A stretch of DNA of 64,000 bases from Jiella avicenniae (GCF_021390325.1 NZ_JAJUWU010000025.1:1-64000), one strand, 5' to 3'. Positions 18,776 to 30,031 are shown, counted from the stretch's first letter. Program-made: numbers and translations. The notes: generated from the sequence alone by a model not told the origin.

Positions 18776-18938
18776 GAAATTCAAGCGCTTCCGGCCACTC
18801 ATATCTGTCGATTTGAGGCGAAAGTGGCGGTGCAACTGCAGCCCGACGCCAAGCTGCACCGGCCGGAATTCCACCATCCCGATGGGTTACCCAGGCGGCC
18901 ACTTCGGCGGTTCGCGCGTCCGTCCCGGCGCAATCCCG

Positions 18939-19976
18939 TCAATGCGTCGAGACGAAGGCCGTCAGGATCTCGCGGGCCGCCTGGAGGTCGCGCTTGTCGA
19001 TCATTTCGGCGACGGTGTGGATGTAGCGGGTGCCGACGGCGATGCCGATCGCTCGCGCGCCGATGCCGGCCTGCTGGGCCGCCGCGCCGTCCTGGCCGCC
19101 CTTGGCAAGAATGGTGCGCTGGCAGGCGATGTTCCGCTCCTTCGCCAGCGTCTCGATCTCCCGGACGAGGCCGTAATCGGCGATGAAGGAGCCGTCCTTC
19201 ATGTGCAGCCCGAAACCGGCGCCCTGGACGGTCGTGCGGTCCTTCTCGGGAACGCCGGGCGTGTCGCAGGCGAGCGTGGTGTCGACGCCGATGGCGATGT
19301 CCGGCGCGACACCGAAGGAGGCGGTCTTGGCGCCGCGCAGGCCGACCTCCTCCTGGGCGGTGAAGGCGACGGTCAGTTCGCAGTCATGGGAATGGCCGTC
19401 CTCGACGAGCTTGCGGACGGCCTCGAGGCCGAGCCAGCAGGCGATGCGGTTGTCGAGCGCCTTGGAGACGATCTTCTCGCCCATTTCCTCGAAGGGCTCG
19501 TTCATCACGACATAGTCGCCGACGCGGATCCTGTCCTTTGCCGTCACGCCGAGGCCGGTGTCGACGACGAACTCGTTCGGCTCCGGCATCTTCTTGCGCT
19601 CTTCCGGCGACTGGATGTGGATCGGCTTGCCCTCGGCGTTCATCACGCCCTTGATGTCGCCTTCGTCCGTGCAGACGAGGACGCGGCGGGAGAACAGGTT
19701 GCGCGGATCGAAGCCGCCGACCGGATCGACGTGCACGAAGCCCTTGTCGGTGACGTGGGAGACGAGAAAGCCGATCTCGTCCATGTGGCAGAGAAGGAGC
19801 AGCTTTTCGGGTTTCTCGCCCTTCCCCTTCCGCCGGCAGATGAGCGAGCCGAGGGCGTCGACGCGCATGTCGTCGAAAAGGCCGGAGGCCTCCGCCTCGA
19901 TCAGCGCCCGGACGCGGGTCTCGCGGCCGGGCACGCCGGGGGTTTCGCAGAGGCGTTTCAGGAGGTCGAGATTCAT
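18939..19976 (-). CDS. M42-family aminopeptidase
   Basis: The 345-residue protein is a TET-type dinuclear-metal aminopeptidase that degrades short peptides in the cytoplasm. Metal ligands and catalytic residues are visible in order: His-x-Asp in LLCHMDEIGF, Asp in ALDNRIACW, the Glu pair in AQEEVGLRGA, Asp in GVDTTLACD and the C-terminal His in RYIHTVAEM. Older annotations name this family FrvX or endoglucanase, but peptidase activity is the established one. The gene is separated by about 240 bp from the upstream tiny membrane genes and is probably transcribed from its own promoter. Confidence 0.93.
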   Translation of the reverse strand: MNLDLLKRLCETPGVPGRETRVRALIEAEASGLFDDMRVDALGSLICRRKGKGEKPEKLLLLCHMDEIGFLVSHVTDKGFVHVDPVGGFDPRNLFSRRVLVCTDEGDIKGVMNAEGKPIHIQSPEERKKMPEPNEFVVDTGLGVTAKDRIRVGDYVVMNEPFEEMGEKIVSKALDNRIACWLGLEAVRKLVEDGHSHDCELTVAFTAQEEVGLRGAKTASFGVAPDIAIGVDTTLACDTPGVPEKDRTTVQGAGFGLHMKDGSFIADYGLVREIETLAKERNIACQRTILAKGGQDGAAAQQAGIGARAIGIAVGTRYIHTVAEMIDKRDLQAAREILTAFVSTH

Positions 19977-20219
19977 GGGGAGTCCTGTGGGCTGGGTTTG
20001 CCGCAGCGCGGGCGATCACCTGGAGGAGCATGTTTTCGAGACTGTGAGTCCGCGTCAAAGCTCATGGGCAGAGATTCGCCAATTTGCTGATGACGGACCA
20101 CCGGAAATCCCACAGCGGCCGCTGGTCCGCAAGGTAAATCCCACCCACCGATTGTGATCGCAATAGAGATTGCGCGGCATTGAAGTCACGCGGCAGAGTC
20201 TCGATCGTCGCCGTCGCAA

Positions 20220-20315
20220 TCAGCGCGAGCTGCTTGCGAAATAAACCGTCACCAGCGCAACGGCGAGTATCCCGAAGGGCGCCAGAAACATCAGCAGAAA
20301 ATTCGGATCGCTCAT
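20220..20315 (-). CDS. Tiny single-pass membrane protein (31 aa)
   Basis: An ATG at 20315-20313 overlaps the stop of the upstream 94-aa gene as ATGA, so the two should be translated as a pair. The product reads MSDPNFLLMFLAPFGILAVA and then LVTVYFASSSR: one hydrophobic helix from about residue 6 to 27 with a short basic tail. Its coupling to another membrane protein and the sensible topology support a real gene despite the size. I recall similar 30-residue partners of small two-helix membrane proteins in other alphaproteobacteria, but I know of no function. A regulatory or assembly subunit is a guess. Confidence 0.6.
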   Translation of the reverse strand: MSDPNFLLMFLAPFGILAVALVTVYFASSSR

Positions 20316-20596
20316 TTACGCAGCTCTCTCTTGAGATACGATCTCCCATACAGATGTATGGCGACGGACAAGGCAAAGCAAACCACGCTCACGAGACTGA
20401 GACGCCAGATGGGGGTCGTGGACGCGCCCGCGGCGTAAAGCGAGCTGAAGATTGGTGCGAACGCACCGACTGCAGAAAGACTTATCGCAAGGCCGTTCAG
20501 GAATGTTGCCGTCAGCTTGGCGACTTCACGGTCGGCGTCGCCATGAGATCCGCGCTTCTCGGATACCCCCAGCCCCTCGTTCGTCGGCAGCGTCAT
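20312..20596 (-). CDS. Small two-helix membrane protein (94 aa)
   Basis: The chosen start is the ATG at 20596, giving 94 residues: a charged N-terminal 27 residues (DADREVAKLTATF), a hydrophobic helix (about 29-50, FLNGLAISLSAVGAFAPIF), a short loop and a second helix (about 62-82, LSLVSVVCFALSVAIHLY), then a basic tail RSYLKRELRK. Base composition is lower in GC than the flanking rnhA. It overlaps the 31-aa gene by 4 bp, and lies 31 bp downstream of rnhA. I do not recognise a named family. Possible roles include a membrane effector or accessory subunit, but none is shown by sequence. Confidence 0.65.
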   Translation of the reverse strand: MTLPTNEGLGVSEKRGSHGDADREVAKLTATFLNGLAISLSAVGAFAPIFSSLYAAGASTTPIWRLSLVSVVCFALSVAIHLYGRSYLKRELRK

Positions 20597-20627
20597 GTCT
20601 CGCCCGCCCCCTCGGCTGGCCGCCCCT

Positions 20628-21092
20628 TCAGCTGGCGCGCTTCCGCTTGAACGGCTCCATCCCCGCCCGCGCGAGTTCGTCGGCGCGCTCGTTCTCGGCA
20701 TGGCCGGCATGGCCGCGGACCCAGTGGAAGGTGACGTCGTGGCGGCCCTTTTCCGCCTCCAGCTGCTGCCAGAGTTCGACGTTCTTCACCGGCTTGCCGT
20801 CGGCGGTCTTCCAGCCCTTCCTCTTCCAGCCGAAGATCCACTTGGTGATGCCGTCGCGCAGATAGTTGGAGTCGGAATAAAGATCGACGGCGCAGGCCCG
20901 GTTCAGAGCCTTCAGCGCGGAAATCGCCGCCAGGAGTTCCATGCGGTTGTTGGTGGTGTCCGCCTCGCCGCCCTTCAGCTCCTTCTCCTGGCCCTTGTAG
21001 CGCAGGATGGCGCCCCAGCCGCCGGGGCCTGGATTGCCCGAGCACGCGCCGTCGGTGAAGATCTCGACGCGCTCGCCGCCGCCTTCGCTCAT
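20628..21092 (-). CDS. rnhA: Ribonuclease HI
   Basis: RNase HI cuts the RNA strand of RNA-DNA hybrids during replication and R-loop removal. The 154-residue protein has all four catalytic acids: Asp13 in [16 protein letters not shown], Glu52 in NNRMELLA, Asp74 in YSDSNYL and Asp138 in ENERADELA, with spacing equal to the E. coli enzyme. The basic segment [16 protein letters not shown] is the handle region. The ATG overlaps the thrB stop by 4 bp, the usual thrB-rnhA coupling in rhizobia, and ispH is upstream in the same unit. Confidence 0.96.
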   Translation of the reverse strand: MSEGGGERVEIFTDGACSGNPGPGGWGAILRYKGQEKELKGGEADTTNNRMELLAAISALKALNRACAVDLYSDSNYLRDGITKWIFGWKRKGWKTADGKPVKNVELWQQLEAEKGRHDVTFHWVRGHAGHAENERADELARAGMEPFKRKRAS

Positions 21093-22078
21093 GCCGTTCC
21101 TTTCGTGACCGCCGCCTTCTCCAGCCCGTATTCGGAGGCCTCGCGCACCCCGCGGTGGAAGCGCAGCTTCTTCAGATATTCGCGCGGGTCCTTCTTGGTC
21201 ACGAAGGAATCGTCCGGCACGTTCAGCCAGTCGTAGAGCCTCGTCAGCATGAAGCGCATCGCGGCGCCGCGGCAGAGCATCGGCAGGCTGCGATACTCGG
21301 CCTCGTCGAGCGGTCGCACGTCGGCATAGCCGGAAATCAGCGCGCGGCCCTTGGTGACGTTGTAGCTGCCGTCCGGTTCGAAGCACCAGGCCGAAAGCGT
21401 GATGGCGAGATCGTAGGCGAGAAGGTCGTTGCAGGCGAAGTAGAAGTCGATCAGGCCCGACAGTTCGCCGGCGAGAAAGAAAACGTTGTCGGGGAAGAGA
21501 TCGGCATGGATGACGCCTTTCGGCAGATGGCCCGGCCAATTCGCCTCGAAGTCGGCGAGTTCCGCCTCGATCTCGGCGGAAAGCCCCGGTTCGACCTCGT
21601 CGGCGCGCCCGCCGCAGCTTTCATAGAGCGGTCGCCAGTCCGCCGGCGACAGACCGTTCTGGCGGGTCAGCGGGAAGTCGCGGGCGCATTCGTGCAGGCG
21701 GGCGAGCGCGGCGCCGACGCCGCGGCACTGATCGAGGTTCGGCCGACGCGTCCACATGCCGTCGAGAAAGGTGAAGATCGCCGCGGGCCGGCCCGAAAGT
21801 TCGCCCAGCGCGTTGCCCTCGCGATCGTGCACCGGCAGCGGGCAGGAAAGCCCGCGCTCGGCCAGATGCTCCATCAGCCCGACGAAGAAGGGCAGATCGC
21901 CGCGGTTCACCCGCTTTTCGTAGAGGGTGAGGATGAAGGTCCCGCCGCTCGTGCGCAGCAGGAAATTGGAATTCTCCACGCCCTCGGCGATGCCCTTGTA
22001 GCTCGACAGGCTGCCGAGATCGTAGCGATCGAGGAATTCGGCGAGCTGCGGTTCGGTGACGTCGGTATAGACGGCCAA
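21089..22078 (-). CDS. thrB: Homoserine kinase (aminoglycoside-phosphotransferase fold)
   Basis: The 329-residue enzyme phosphorylates homoserine for threonine synthesis; it belongs to the APH-fold ThrB type of alphaproteobacteria and pseudomonads, not the GHMP type. The catalytic loop is [13 protein letters not shown] and the metal-binding acidic residue is in [11 protein letters not shown]. The N-terminus ([19 protein letters not shown], then [11 protein letters not shown]) is characteristic. It overlaps rnhA by 4 bp and starts 5 bp after ispH ends, so ispH-thrB-rnhA form one operon. Confidence 0.95.
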   Translation of the reverse strand: MAVYTDVTEPQLAEFLDRYDLGSLSSYKGIAEGVENSNFLLRTSGGTFILTLYEKRVNRGDLPFFVGLMEHLAERGLSCPLPVHDREGNALGELSGRPAAIFTFLDGMWTRRPNLDQCRGVGAALARLHECARDFPLTRQNGLSPADWRPLYESCGGRADEVEPGLSAEIEAELADFEANWPGHLPKGVIHADLFPDNVFFLAGELSGLIDFYFACNDLLAYDLAITLSAWCFEPDGSYNVTKGRALISGYADVRPLDEAEYRSLPMLCRGAAMRFMLTRLYDWLNVPDDSFVTKKDPREYLKKLRFHRGVREASEYGLEKAAVTKGTA

Positions 22079-22083
22079 GGTGG

Positions 22084-23094
22084 TCAGGCCCCGCCGTTGA
22101 CGAAGGCCATGTCGGCCACCGTCAGGGGCGTGTCGCGCAGCGACCGCATCACCGGGAAGTTCTCGTTCTCCTCGGCCGTCTGAACGAGTTCGATCGACAC
22201 GTCGAAGCGCTCCCGCAGGGCCGCGATGATCGCATCGACGAGCACCTCGGGCGCCGAGGCGCCCGCCGACATGCCGACGACCGGATGGTCGCCACCCAGG
22301 GCCTCGAAGGGGATCTCCTGCGGCCCCTGGACGAGCACGCCCTTCGTCGAACCCGCCTTCTCGGCGACTTCGACGAGCCGCTTGGAGTTCGAGGAATTCG
22401 GCGCGCCGACGATGAGGAAGAGGTCGGTTTCGGGGGCGGATGCCTTCACCGCTTCCTGGCGGTTGGTGGTCGCATAGCAGATTGATTCCGACGAGGGCGC
22501 CGTCATCTGCGGAAACTTCGCCTGCAGGGCCGCGACGATGTCGGCGGTGTCGTCGAGGGAAAGGGTCGTCTGGGTGACGAAGCCGAGGGCGGCCGGATCC
22601 TCGGGCTCGAAGGCGGCGACGTCCGCGACGGTCTCGATCAGGCTGACGGTGCCGGGCTGCAGCTGGCCCATGGTGCCCACCACCTCCGGATGGCCGCGAT
22701 GGCCGATGAGGACGACGTGGCGGCCGCGCTTGACGTGCAGCATCGCCTGCTTGTGGACCTTGGAGACCAGCGGACAGGTGGCGTCGAGATAGAGCATCTC
22801 GCGTGTCGCAGCCGCCGCAGGCACCGACTTCGGCACGCCGTGGGCGGAAAACACCACCGGCTGTCCGTCGTCGGGGATCTCGTCGAGCTCCCGGACGAAC
22901 ACCGCCCCCAATTCGCGCAGGCCGTCGACCACGTATTTGTTATGGACGATCTCGTGGCGGACATAGACCGGCGCGCCGTATTTCTTCAGCGCCAAAACCA
23001 CGATCTGGATCGCCCGGTCGACGCCGGCGCAGAAGCCGCGCGGCTCGCACAGGCGCAGGGTCAGCTTCGGCTGGGTCGGGGCGATGAGGGACAC
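22084..23094 (-). CDS. ispH: 4-hydroxy-3-methylbut-2-enyl diphosphate reductase
   Basis: IspH performs the last step of the MEP isoprenoid pathway with an iron-sulfur cluster. Three cluster cysteines are visible in [19 protein letters not shown] and [11 protein letters not shown]. Substrate-binding histidines are in VRHEIVHN and IGHRGHPEV, and the [11 protein letters not shown] motif is intact. I choose the GTG at 23094, preceded by GGAG, giving 336 residues of the usual length; the frame stays open 90 bases further up but that part has no family similarity. It is first in the ispH-thrB-rnhA set. Confidence 0.95.
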   Translation of the reverse strand: MSLIAPTQPKLTLRLCEPRGFCAGVDRAIQIVVLALKKYGAPVYVRHEIVHNKYVVDGLRELGAVFVRELDEIPDDGQPVVFSAHGVPKSVPAAAATREMLYLDATCPLVSKVHKQAMLHVKRGRHVVLIGHRGHPEVVGTMGQLQPGTVSLIETVADVAAFEPEDPAALGFVTQTTLSLDDTADIVAALQAKFPQMTAPSSESICYATTNRQEAVKASAPETDLFLIVGAPNSSNSKRLVEVAEKAGSTKGVLVQGPQEIPFEALGGDHPVVGMSAGASAPEVLVDAIIAALRERFDVSIELVQTAEENENFPVMRSLRDTPLTVADMAFVNGGA

Positions 23095-23192
23095 GATATC
23101 TCCAGGGTCGATGAGCGGATGCCGGGCCGGCGTCGATGCACCGGACGACGGCCCGAATGAAGGCATCCGGCCCCGGCGTGTCAAGCCGGCCG

Positions 23193-24011
23193 TCAGGCGC
23201 GGCGGCGATATCGCCGCGCCACCATCATCGCCGTCATCACCACGAGGGCGAGGCCGATCCCGTACCAGGTGATGGCATATTGCAGGTGGTCGTTGGGCAG
23301 CGAAACGACCGTCGTCCCGCCGACCGGCCAGCCGCCTTCCGCCCGGCCGGGACCGGCATCGACGAAAAACGGCAGGAGCCGCCCGCCTTCGGGCAGATCG
23401 ACATTGGCTGCCATGGCCGGCAGGTCCTGCCAGAAGAAGGTGTCCTTGGCCGGTTCGTTGTCCGGCGTGAAGTAACCGGGCTTTTCCGCCGGCGGCACGC
23501 GGGCAAGGCCGGTGATCGTGACGTCGCCGGAAGGCTGCCCGGCGCTGCGCAGGGCCGGATCGCGCATATCGTAGGGAACGAAGCCGCGATTGACGAAGAG
23601 CAGATCCCCGGACCCCGTCACCAGCGGCGTGTAGACGTTCCAGCCCGCCTCGCCCTCGAAGGTGGAGAGGAAATACCGCTCCGCATCGTTGAGGAACCGG
23701 CCCGTCACCCTGACGGGCGTGTACTGGATGGGGTCTCCGGCTGCGAAGCGCTGCTCGAGCGCCGCGAGGTCGATAGGCTCGGCATGGATGCGGGAGTCGA
23801 TCTCGGCGATCAGGCCCTGCTTCCAGAAGAGACGCTCGACCTGCCAGGTGCCGAGCAAGAACAGAATGGCGATGCCGATGAGGCAGAAGAAGAGGGCCGT
23901 CAGGAAGCGGCCCCGGGTCATCGGCGCTTCGGCGACGGGATTCTCGAACGTCCCGTCGCGCGCGGCACCGGCATCGTATGGGGTGCCGGCTTTCGTCCCG
24001 CCCTTCGCCAC
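23193..24011 (-). CDS. SURF1-family cytochrome oxidase assembly protein
   Basis: The 272-residue inner-membrane protein has the SURF1 layout: an N-terminal membrane helix (about 35-54, [19 protein letters not shown] followed by [10 protein letters not shown]), a periplasmic domain with [16 protein letters not shown] and the conserved [12 protein letters not shown] near the end, and a C-terminal helix (about 245-265). SURF1 delivers heme a to subunit I of aa3 oxidase. It lies one base downstream of the DUF983 gene in the oxidase cluster, consistent with this role. Confidence 0.95.
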   Translation of the reverse strand: MAKGGTKAGTPYDAGAARDGTFENPVAEAPMTRGRFLTALFFCLIGIAILFLLGTWQVERLFWKQGLIAEIDSRIHAEPIDLAALEQRFAAGDPIQYTPVRVTGRFLNDAERYFLSTFEGEAGWNVYTPLVTGSGDLLFVNRGFVPYDMRDPALRSAGQPSGDVTITGLARVPPAEKPGYFTPDNEPAKDTFFWQDLPAMAANVDLPEGGRLLPFFVDAGPGRAEGGWPVGGTTVVSLPNDHLQYAITWYGIGLALVVMTAMMVARRYRRRA

Positions 24012-24012
24012 G

Positions 24013-24411
24013 TCATTCGCTCCCGTCGCCGTCGCCCGAAAGCCGGCCCTCGGCCGCGTGGTTCTTGTATTGCAGTCCGATCATCGTGCCCTTCAGGATT
24101 CGAAGCAGCGGCAGGCAGAGGATCAGGGTCAGGGGAATCCACAGGAGGAAATGCACCCAGAGCGGCGGCGAGATCGAGACTTCCATCCACAGCGCCAGAC
24201 CGCAGACGACGAAACCGATGATCAGGATCACGAACACCGCGGGTCCGTCGCCCGCATCGGCGAAGTCGTAGTCGAGGCCGCAGTTCGAACAGCGTTTCGC
24301 GAGCGTCAGGAAACCGGCGAACAGCCTGCCCTCGCCGCAACGCGGGCAGCGGCCGCGCGTCGCCGCCTTCACCGGATCGGCCTCGGCGTAAAATCTCCGA
24401 TCCTCGGCCAT
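24013..24411 (-). CDS. DUF983 zinc-ribbon membrane protein
   Basis: The 132-residue protein has an N-terminal zinc ribbon with CPRCGEG and CSNCGLD (residues about 22-48), followed by two membrane helices (about 57-78 and 86-106). This is the DUF983 family, regularly encoded between ctaE and surf1 in alphaproteobacteria. Its position suggests a part in oxidase biogenesis, but no activity is established to my knowledge. The start is taken at ATG 24411, where the family sequence begins. Spacing to surf1 is one base. Confidence 0.9.
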   Translation of the reverse strand: MAEDRRFYAEADPVKAATRGRCPRCGEGRLFAGFLTLAKRCSNCGLDYDFADAGDGPAVFVILIIGFVVCGLALWMEVSISPPLWVHFLLWIPLTLILCLPLLRILKGTMIGLQYKNHAAEGRLSGDGDGSE

Positions 24412-24513
24412 CGGGCCATCCCTTCGAAAACGCCGAAGGCGGCACGGTGCCGCCTTCGTGATCAAACCGTCAGTCGTGCCGGCGACCGGAGCCGCCGGCA
24501 GATCCCTCGCGCC

Positions 24514-25392
24514 TCAGGCCTCGAAGACCGGCGCGCCCCAGCCGCCCCAGACATAGATGCAGAAGAACAGGAACAGCCAGACGACGTCGACGAAATGCCA
24601 GTACCAGGCGGCGGCCTCGAAGCCGAAGTGCTTCTGCGGCGTGAACTGGCCCATCATCGCGCGAACCAGGCAGACGATCAGAAAGATCGTCCCGATGATG
24701 ACGTGGAAGCCGTGGAAGCCCGTCGCCATGAAGAAGGTCGAGCCGTAGATCGAGCCCGAGAAGGCGAAGGGCGCGTGGGCGTATTCGAAATACTGCACGT
24801 AGGAAAAGATGACGCCGAGCACCACGGTGAGCGCGAGGCCGAGCTTCAGGCTCTTGCGGTCGTCATGGAGCAGCGCATGGTGAGCCCAGGTGACCGTCGT
24901 GCCCGACAGCAGCAGGGTGATCGTGTTGAACAGCGGCAGGTGCAGCGGATCGAGCACCTCGATGCCGACCGGCGGCCACTGGCCTCCGAGCACCTGGGTT
25001 CGGGCGGCCTGGACCGCCTCGTTCGGAAACAGGCTGGCGTCGAAGAAGGCCCAGAACCAGGCGACGAAGAACATCACCTCCGAGGCGATGAACATGATCA
25101 TGCCGTAGCGCAGATGCATCGACACGACGGGGGTGTGGGCGCCCTCCTGGCCTTCCTTCACCGTGTCCGACCACCAGGCGAACATGGTGTAGAGGACGAC
25201 GGCGAGCCCGAGGAAGAAGATCCACGGCGTTGCGAGGTTGAGGCCGAGGAGATCGAATTCGAGGCCGCCATGCCACCGCATGAAGCCGACGGCGCCGATC
25301 ATCATGATCAGCGCGCCCACCGAGCCGACGAAGGGCCACGGGCTCGGATCGATGATGTGATAATCGTGTTTCTTCGCGTGCGCGTCCGCCAT
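24514..25392 (-). CDS. ctaE: Cytochrome c oxidase subunit III
   Basis: The 292-residue integral membrane protein is COX3 of aa3-type oxidase with about seven membrane helices. Typical segments are HDYHIIDPSPWPFVGSVGAL at the start, MHLRYGMIMFIASEVMFFVA with its conserved Glu, FFMATGFHGFHVIIGT with paired histidines and FEAAAWYWHFVDVVWLFLF at the end. It lies downstream of ctaG with a 118-bp gap. COX3 stabilises the catalytic core and proton uptake; all key features are present. Confidence 0.97.
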   Translation of the reverse strand: MADAHAKKHDYHIIDPSPWPFVGSVGALIMMIGAVGFMRWHGGLEFDLLGLNLATPWIFFLGLAVVLYTMFAWWSDTVKEGQEGAHTPVVSMHLRYGMIMFIASEVMFFVAWFWAFFDASLFPNEAVQAARTQVLGGQWPPVGIEVLDPLHLPLFNTITLLLSGTTVTWAHHALLHDDRKSLKLGLALTVVLGVIFSYVQYFEYAHAPFAFSGSIYGSTFFMATGFHGFHVIIGTIFLIVCLVRAMMGQFTPQKHFGFEAAAWYWHFVDVVWLFLFFCIYVWGGWGAPVFEA

Positions 25393-25510
25393 GGCTCCCC
25401 CGCTCAGTCCTCATATCGGCCAACCGGCCACTTGCCAGCCCAACCGGTTTCTAACCCACCGGCACGGCATACTCCAGCATTCTCGTCGGCGCGGCAGGCC
25501 CGCGCCCTCT

Positions 25511-26149
25511 TCAGCCCTCGACGCCCTTTGCCGCCTCGCCCTCGGTGCTCGGCGCGGCCGCGACCGGCGCCGGATCGTCGACGGGGAAGAAGGTGTAGGA
25601 CAACGTGATGGCCAGAAGGCTCTTCAGTTCTTCGGAATTCGCCATGTCCGGATCAACATAGAAGACGATCGGCATTTCGGCGGTCTCGCCCGGCTGCAGC
25701 GTCTGGCTCGAAAAGCAGAAGCAGGCGATCTTGTTGAAGTAGAGCCCCGCAGCGTCGGGCGTCACGTTGAACAGCGCCTGGCCGGTGATCGCGTGGTCGG
25801 ACTTGTTCTCGACGTGATAGGAGACCTGCGTCTTCTCGCCGAGGTGGATGCGCACTTCCCGCTGGTTGGGCCGGAAGGTCCAGGGAAGACCTTCGGCGAC
25901 GTTGCCGTCGAAGCGCACCGTCACCTGCTTGTCGCTGACCGTGGTCGGTGCGGCTTCCGCCCGCTGGGTGGTGCCGCCATAGCCGGTCACCTGGCAGAAC
26001 AGCTGATAGAGCGGCACCGAGGCGAAGGCCGCGCCGACCATGCCGGCGGCAAAGGCCGCGCAGGCGATGGCGATGACGACGCCGCGCCGGCCGGCGCTTC
26101 GGGTGCCGGAGCCCTGTGAATTGCGAGTGTTGGTGCCGTCCTCGGTCAT
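25511..26149 (-). CDS. ctaG: CtaG/Cox11 copper chaperone for cytochrome oxidase
   Basis: The 212-residue protein inserts copper into the CuB site of subunit I. It has one N-terminal membrane helix (about 22-46), a conserved FASVPLYQLFCQVTGYGGTT just outside it, and a periplasmic Ig-like domain with the copper-binding KIACFCFSSQTL motif and the ending LSYTFFPV. Its ATG overlaps the stop of the tiny CoxF-like gene by 4 bp. Cox11 orthology is clear from length and motif order. Confidence 0.96.
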   Translation of the reverse strand: MTEDGTNTRNSQGSGTRSAGRRGVVIAIACAAFAAGMVGAAFASVPLYQLFCQVTGYGGTTQRAEAAPTTVSDKQVTVRFDGNVAEGLPWTFRPNQREVRIHLGEKTQVSYHVENKSDHAITGQALFNVTPDAAGLYFNKIACFCFSSQTLQPGETAEMPIVFYVDPDMANSEELKSLLAITLSYTFFPVDDPAPVAAAPSTEGEAAKGVEG

Positions 26150-26289
26150 GACGCCATCTTCGCCAGCGTGACGAGGTAGAAGACGACCACCAGCGCGACG
26201 AGCACGACGCCGATGGCGATCGAGCGGTTGCGCCGCGCCTTCTGCTCGGCCTCCGTCAGCCGGATCCGGTCCTGCCGTTCCACGATCAT
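26146..26289 (-). CDS. CoxF-like small membrane protein of the oxidase cluster (47 aa)
   Basis: The product is a basic N-terminal helix ([13 protein letters not shown]) followed by one membrane span (about residues 22-44, [19 protein letters not shown]). It is joined to ctaB upstream and ctaG downstream by 4-bp overlaps on both sides, so it is certainly translated within the operon. Genes of this size and place are called CoxF or a hypothetical oxidase accessory protein in rhizobia. Function is unknown; the KARRNRS-helix form suggests a small assembly or stability factor. Confidence 0.85.
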   Translation of the reverse strand: MIVERQDRIRLTEAEQKARRNRSIAIGVVLVALVVVFYLVTLAKMAS

Positions 26290-27218
26290 CCTCCGATCGC
26301 CAGAGTGATCGCCGCGTCGACGAGGAGCATGGCGAAGAGGCCGAAGAGATAGAGGATCGAGAAGCCGAACAGCTTCTTCGCCGGGATCATCTTCTCGTCC
26401 CCGTCGGCCATTGTCAGGACGGCGAAGGCATGACGCAGGAAGTTGAGGCCGAGGAGGATCGAGACGACGCCATAGGCCGGACCGGCATAGCCGAGGAAGA
26501 ACGGCGCGGCGCCGATCGGCGCAAGAACGAGCGAGTAGGCGAAGATCTGGATCCGGGTCGCCCGCTCGCCCGCGACGTTCGGCAGCATCGGGACGTTCGC
26601 CGTGCCGTAGTCCCGGAGCTTGAACAAAGCGAGCGCCCAGAAATGCGGCGGCGTCCACAGGAAGATGATGAGGAAGAGGATGGTCGATTCGAGCGACACC
26701 GTGCCGGTCGCGGCGGCATAACCGACCATCGGCGGAAAGGCGCCGGCGGCCCCGCCGATGACGATGTTCTGCGGCGTGAAGCGCTTCAGCCCCATCGTGT
26801 AGATCACGGCGTAAAAGAAGATCGTGAAGGCGAGGAAGCCGGCCGCGAACCAGTTCGAGGCGAGACCGAGGAGGCAGACGGACAAGAGCGACAGCGCCAG
26901 GCCGAAGCTCAGCGCCGCTTCGCCGCTGACCCGGCCGGTCGGCACCGGGCGCTTGGCCGTGCGGCTCATCAGCGCGTCGATGTCGGCGTCGTACCACATG
27001 TTGAGCGCACCCGCGGCACCCGCTCCGATGGCGATGGCGAGGATCGAGACGACCCCCAGCGTCGGGTCCATCTCGGCCGGCGCCACGACGAGGCCGGTCA
27101 CCGCCGTCAGCACGACGAGCGACATCACCCGCGGCTTCAACAGGGCAATGAAGTCCTTCGGCTCCGAGAGGCTGATCGCCTCGCGCGCGACGGGTGCCTG
27201 TGTGTCGACCAGCGTCAA
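26286..27218 (-). CDS. ctaB: Protoheme IX farnesyltransferase (heme O synthase)
   Basis: The 310-residue UbiA-family enzyme adds farnesyl to heme b to give heme O, precursor of heme A. The prenyl-diphosphate Mg sites are [19 protein letters not shown] (first) and the second-loop [16 protein letters not shown]. About nine hydrophobic segments follow. Start is a TTG at 27218 with GAGG about eight bases upstream; an upstream ATG is closed after four codons (Met-Ile-Glu-Val-stop), so it cannot extend the gene. It overlaps the CoxF-like gene by 4 bp. Confidence 0.95.
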   Translation of the reverse strand: MTLVDTQAPVAREAISLSEPKDFIALLKPRVMSLVVLTAVTGLVVAPAEMDPTLGVVSILAIAIGAGAAGALNMWYDADIDALMSRTAKRPVPTGRVSGEAALSFGLALSLLSVCLLGLASNWFAAGFLAFTIFFYAVIYTMGLKRFTPQNIVIGGAAGAFPPMVGYAAATGTVSLESTILFLIIFLWTPPHFWALALFKLRDYGTANVPMLPNVAGERATRIQIFAYSLVLAPIGAAPFFLGYAGPAYGVVSILLGLNFLRHAFAVLTMADGDEKMIPAKKLFGFSILYLFGLFAMLLVDAAITLAIGG

Positions 27219-27426
27219 TTCAAACCTCGATCATCGTAACGGGGCCTCGGCCCCGATATCGTGCCCGGCGCCAATGGGCGCCCCCCCAGTGTCCGCTGCG
27301 GCTTTGGCGGGCGCGCCAGCCCTCGCAGCGAGGCACCGGCTCGTCGTTTCGCTGCGACCGCCGACGGCTTCGATCGGTCGCAGCCGGTGGCGATCCGGCC
27401 CGAAGATGAGCCGCCTTGTCACCGCG

Positions 27427-27449
27427 AAGCGCGCCTTAAAAGCGCGCTT
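27427..27449. terminator. Perfect 8-bp hairpin downstream of ctaD
   Basis: AAGCGCGC and GCGCGCTT pair perfectly around a 7-base loop about 20 bases past the ctaD stop. There is no clear U-run on the minus strand, so it may attenuate transcription or block exonucleases between ctaD and ctaB rather than fully terminate. Confidence 0.45.
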
Positions 27450-27467
27450 CGATGTCTCGTTCCCCGA

Positions 27468-29081
<1,614 letters not shown>

Positions 29082-29095
29082 CTAACCCGAATGTT

Positions 29096-30031
29096 TCAGC
29101 GCGACGCGACTTCGGCGCCGGTCTTGGCGGCGATCGATGCGGTCAGCGCCTGATTGGCCCCTTCGACATCCGAACCGGCGGCCTCGTACCAGGTGGCGAA
29201 CTGCTCCTTGGAGACGACCCGCAGTGCGATCGGCATGTTCGCGTGGTTCGTTCCGCAAAGCTCCGAGCACTGCCCGTAGAAGATGCCTTCGCGCGTCGCC
29301 TCGAACCAGTATTCGTTGATCCGCCCCGGCACCGCGTCGACCTTCACGCCCATCGAGGGCAAGGCGAAGGAATGAATGACGTCGCCCGAGGTCGAGAGGA
29401 TGCGGATGACGGTATCGACCGGCACCACCATTTCGTTGTCGACGGCCAGAAGCCGAGGATAGACGGACAGGTCGCCCTTCGCCGCGGCGGCGGCGTTCTG
29501 GTCGGCAAGCGAATCGGTCAGCTGCGCCAGCGGATAGGAGCTGAACGAAACCGGCTCGGCCTGCGCCTGCGGCGAGGTGTTGCTCGGCTGGTATTCATAG
29601 CCCCAGTACCACTGGTAACCCGTGGTCTTGACCGTCAGCTCCGGCTCGCTCGGCGGATTGTACTGGGCCGTGAGAAGCTGGAACGAGGGAATCGCGAGCA
29701 ACAGAAGGACGACGACCGGCGCCAGCGTCCAGATCACCTCGATGGTGGTGTTGTGGCTGGTGCGCGACGGGGTCGGATTCCTGTCGGCCCTGAACTTGTA
29801 GATGCACCAGACGAGCAGCGCGGCGACGAGAATGGTGATCGGGATGATGAAGGCGAGCGTATAGTCGCTGAACCAGTGGATCTGCTCCTCGATCGGAGAA
29901 AGCGCCTCCTGCAGCGTGATCTGCCAGTCGTGCGGCTGGCCGGGCAGCATCGGCCCTCCGTCCTGAGCCATGGCGGCGCCCGCCGACGAGAGCAATGCCG
30001 CCGCGGCAATGGTCGATCGTCTCACTTGCAT
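29096..30031 (-). CDS. ctaC: Cytochrome c oxidase subunit II
   Basis: The 311-residue protein carries the binuclear CuA centre that accepts electrons from cytochrome c. It has a signal peptide (residues about 1-22, ending AAMAQD), two membrane helices (about 55-75 and 95-115) and a periplasmic cupredoxin domain. CuA ligands are in GQCSELCGTNHANM and a His upstream (VIHSFALPSMGVK). ATG 30031 is chosen because GGGGAGAAC precedes it and the signal peptide starts there. It heads the oxidase cluster. Confidence 0.97.
   Translation of the reverse strand: MQVRRSTIAAAALLSSAGAAMAQDGGPMLPGQPHDWQITLQEALSPIEEQIHWFSDYTLAFIIPITILVAALLVWCIYKFRADRNPTPSRTSHNTTIEVIWTLAPVVVLLLLAIPSFQLLTAQYNPPSEPELTVKTTGYQWYWGYEYQPSNTSPQAQAEPVSFSSYPLAQLTDSLADQNAAAAAKGDLSVYPRLLAVDNEMVVPVDTVIRILSTSGDVIHSFALPSMGVKVDAVPGRINEYWFEATREGIFYGQCSELCGTNHANMPIALRVVSKEQFATWYEAAGSDVEGANQALTASIAAKTGAEVASR

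Noticed and set aside
20062..20219. Minus-strand frame after the 31-aa gene (TATIETLPRDFNAAQSLLRS)
   Set aside because: Looks mildly protein-like but has no start codon with a ribosome site; it would need to begin inside the 31-aa gene in another frame.
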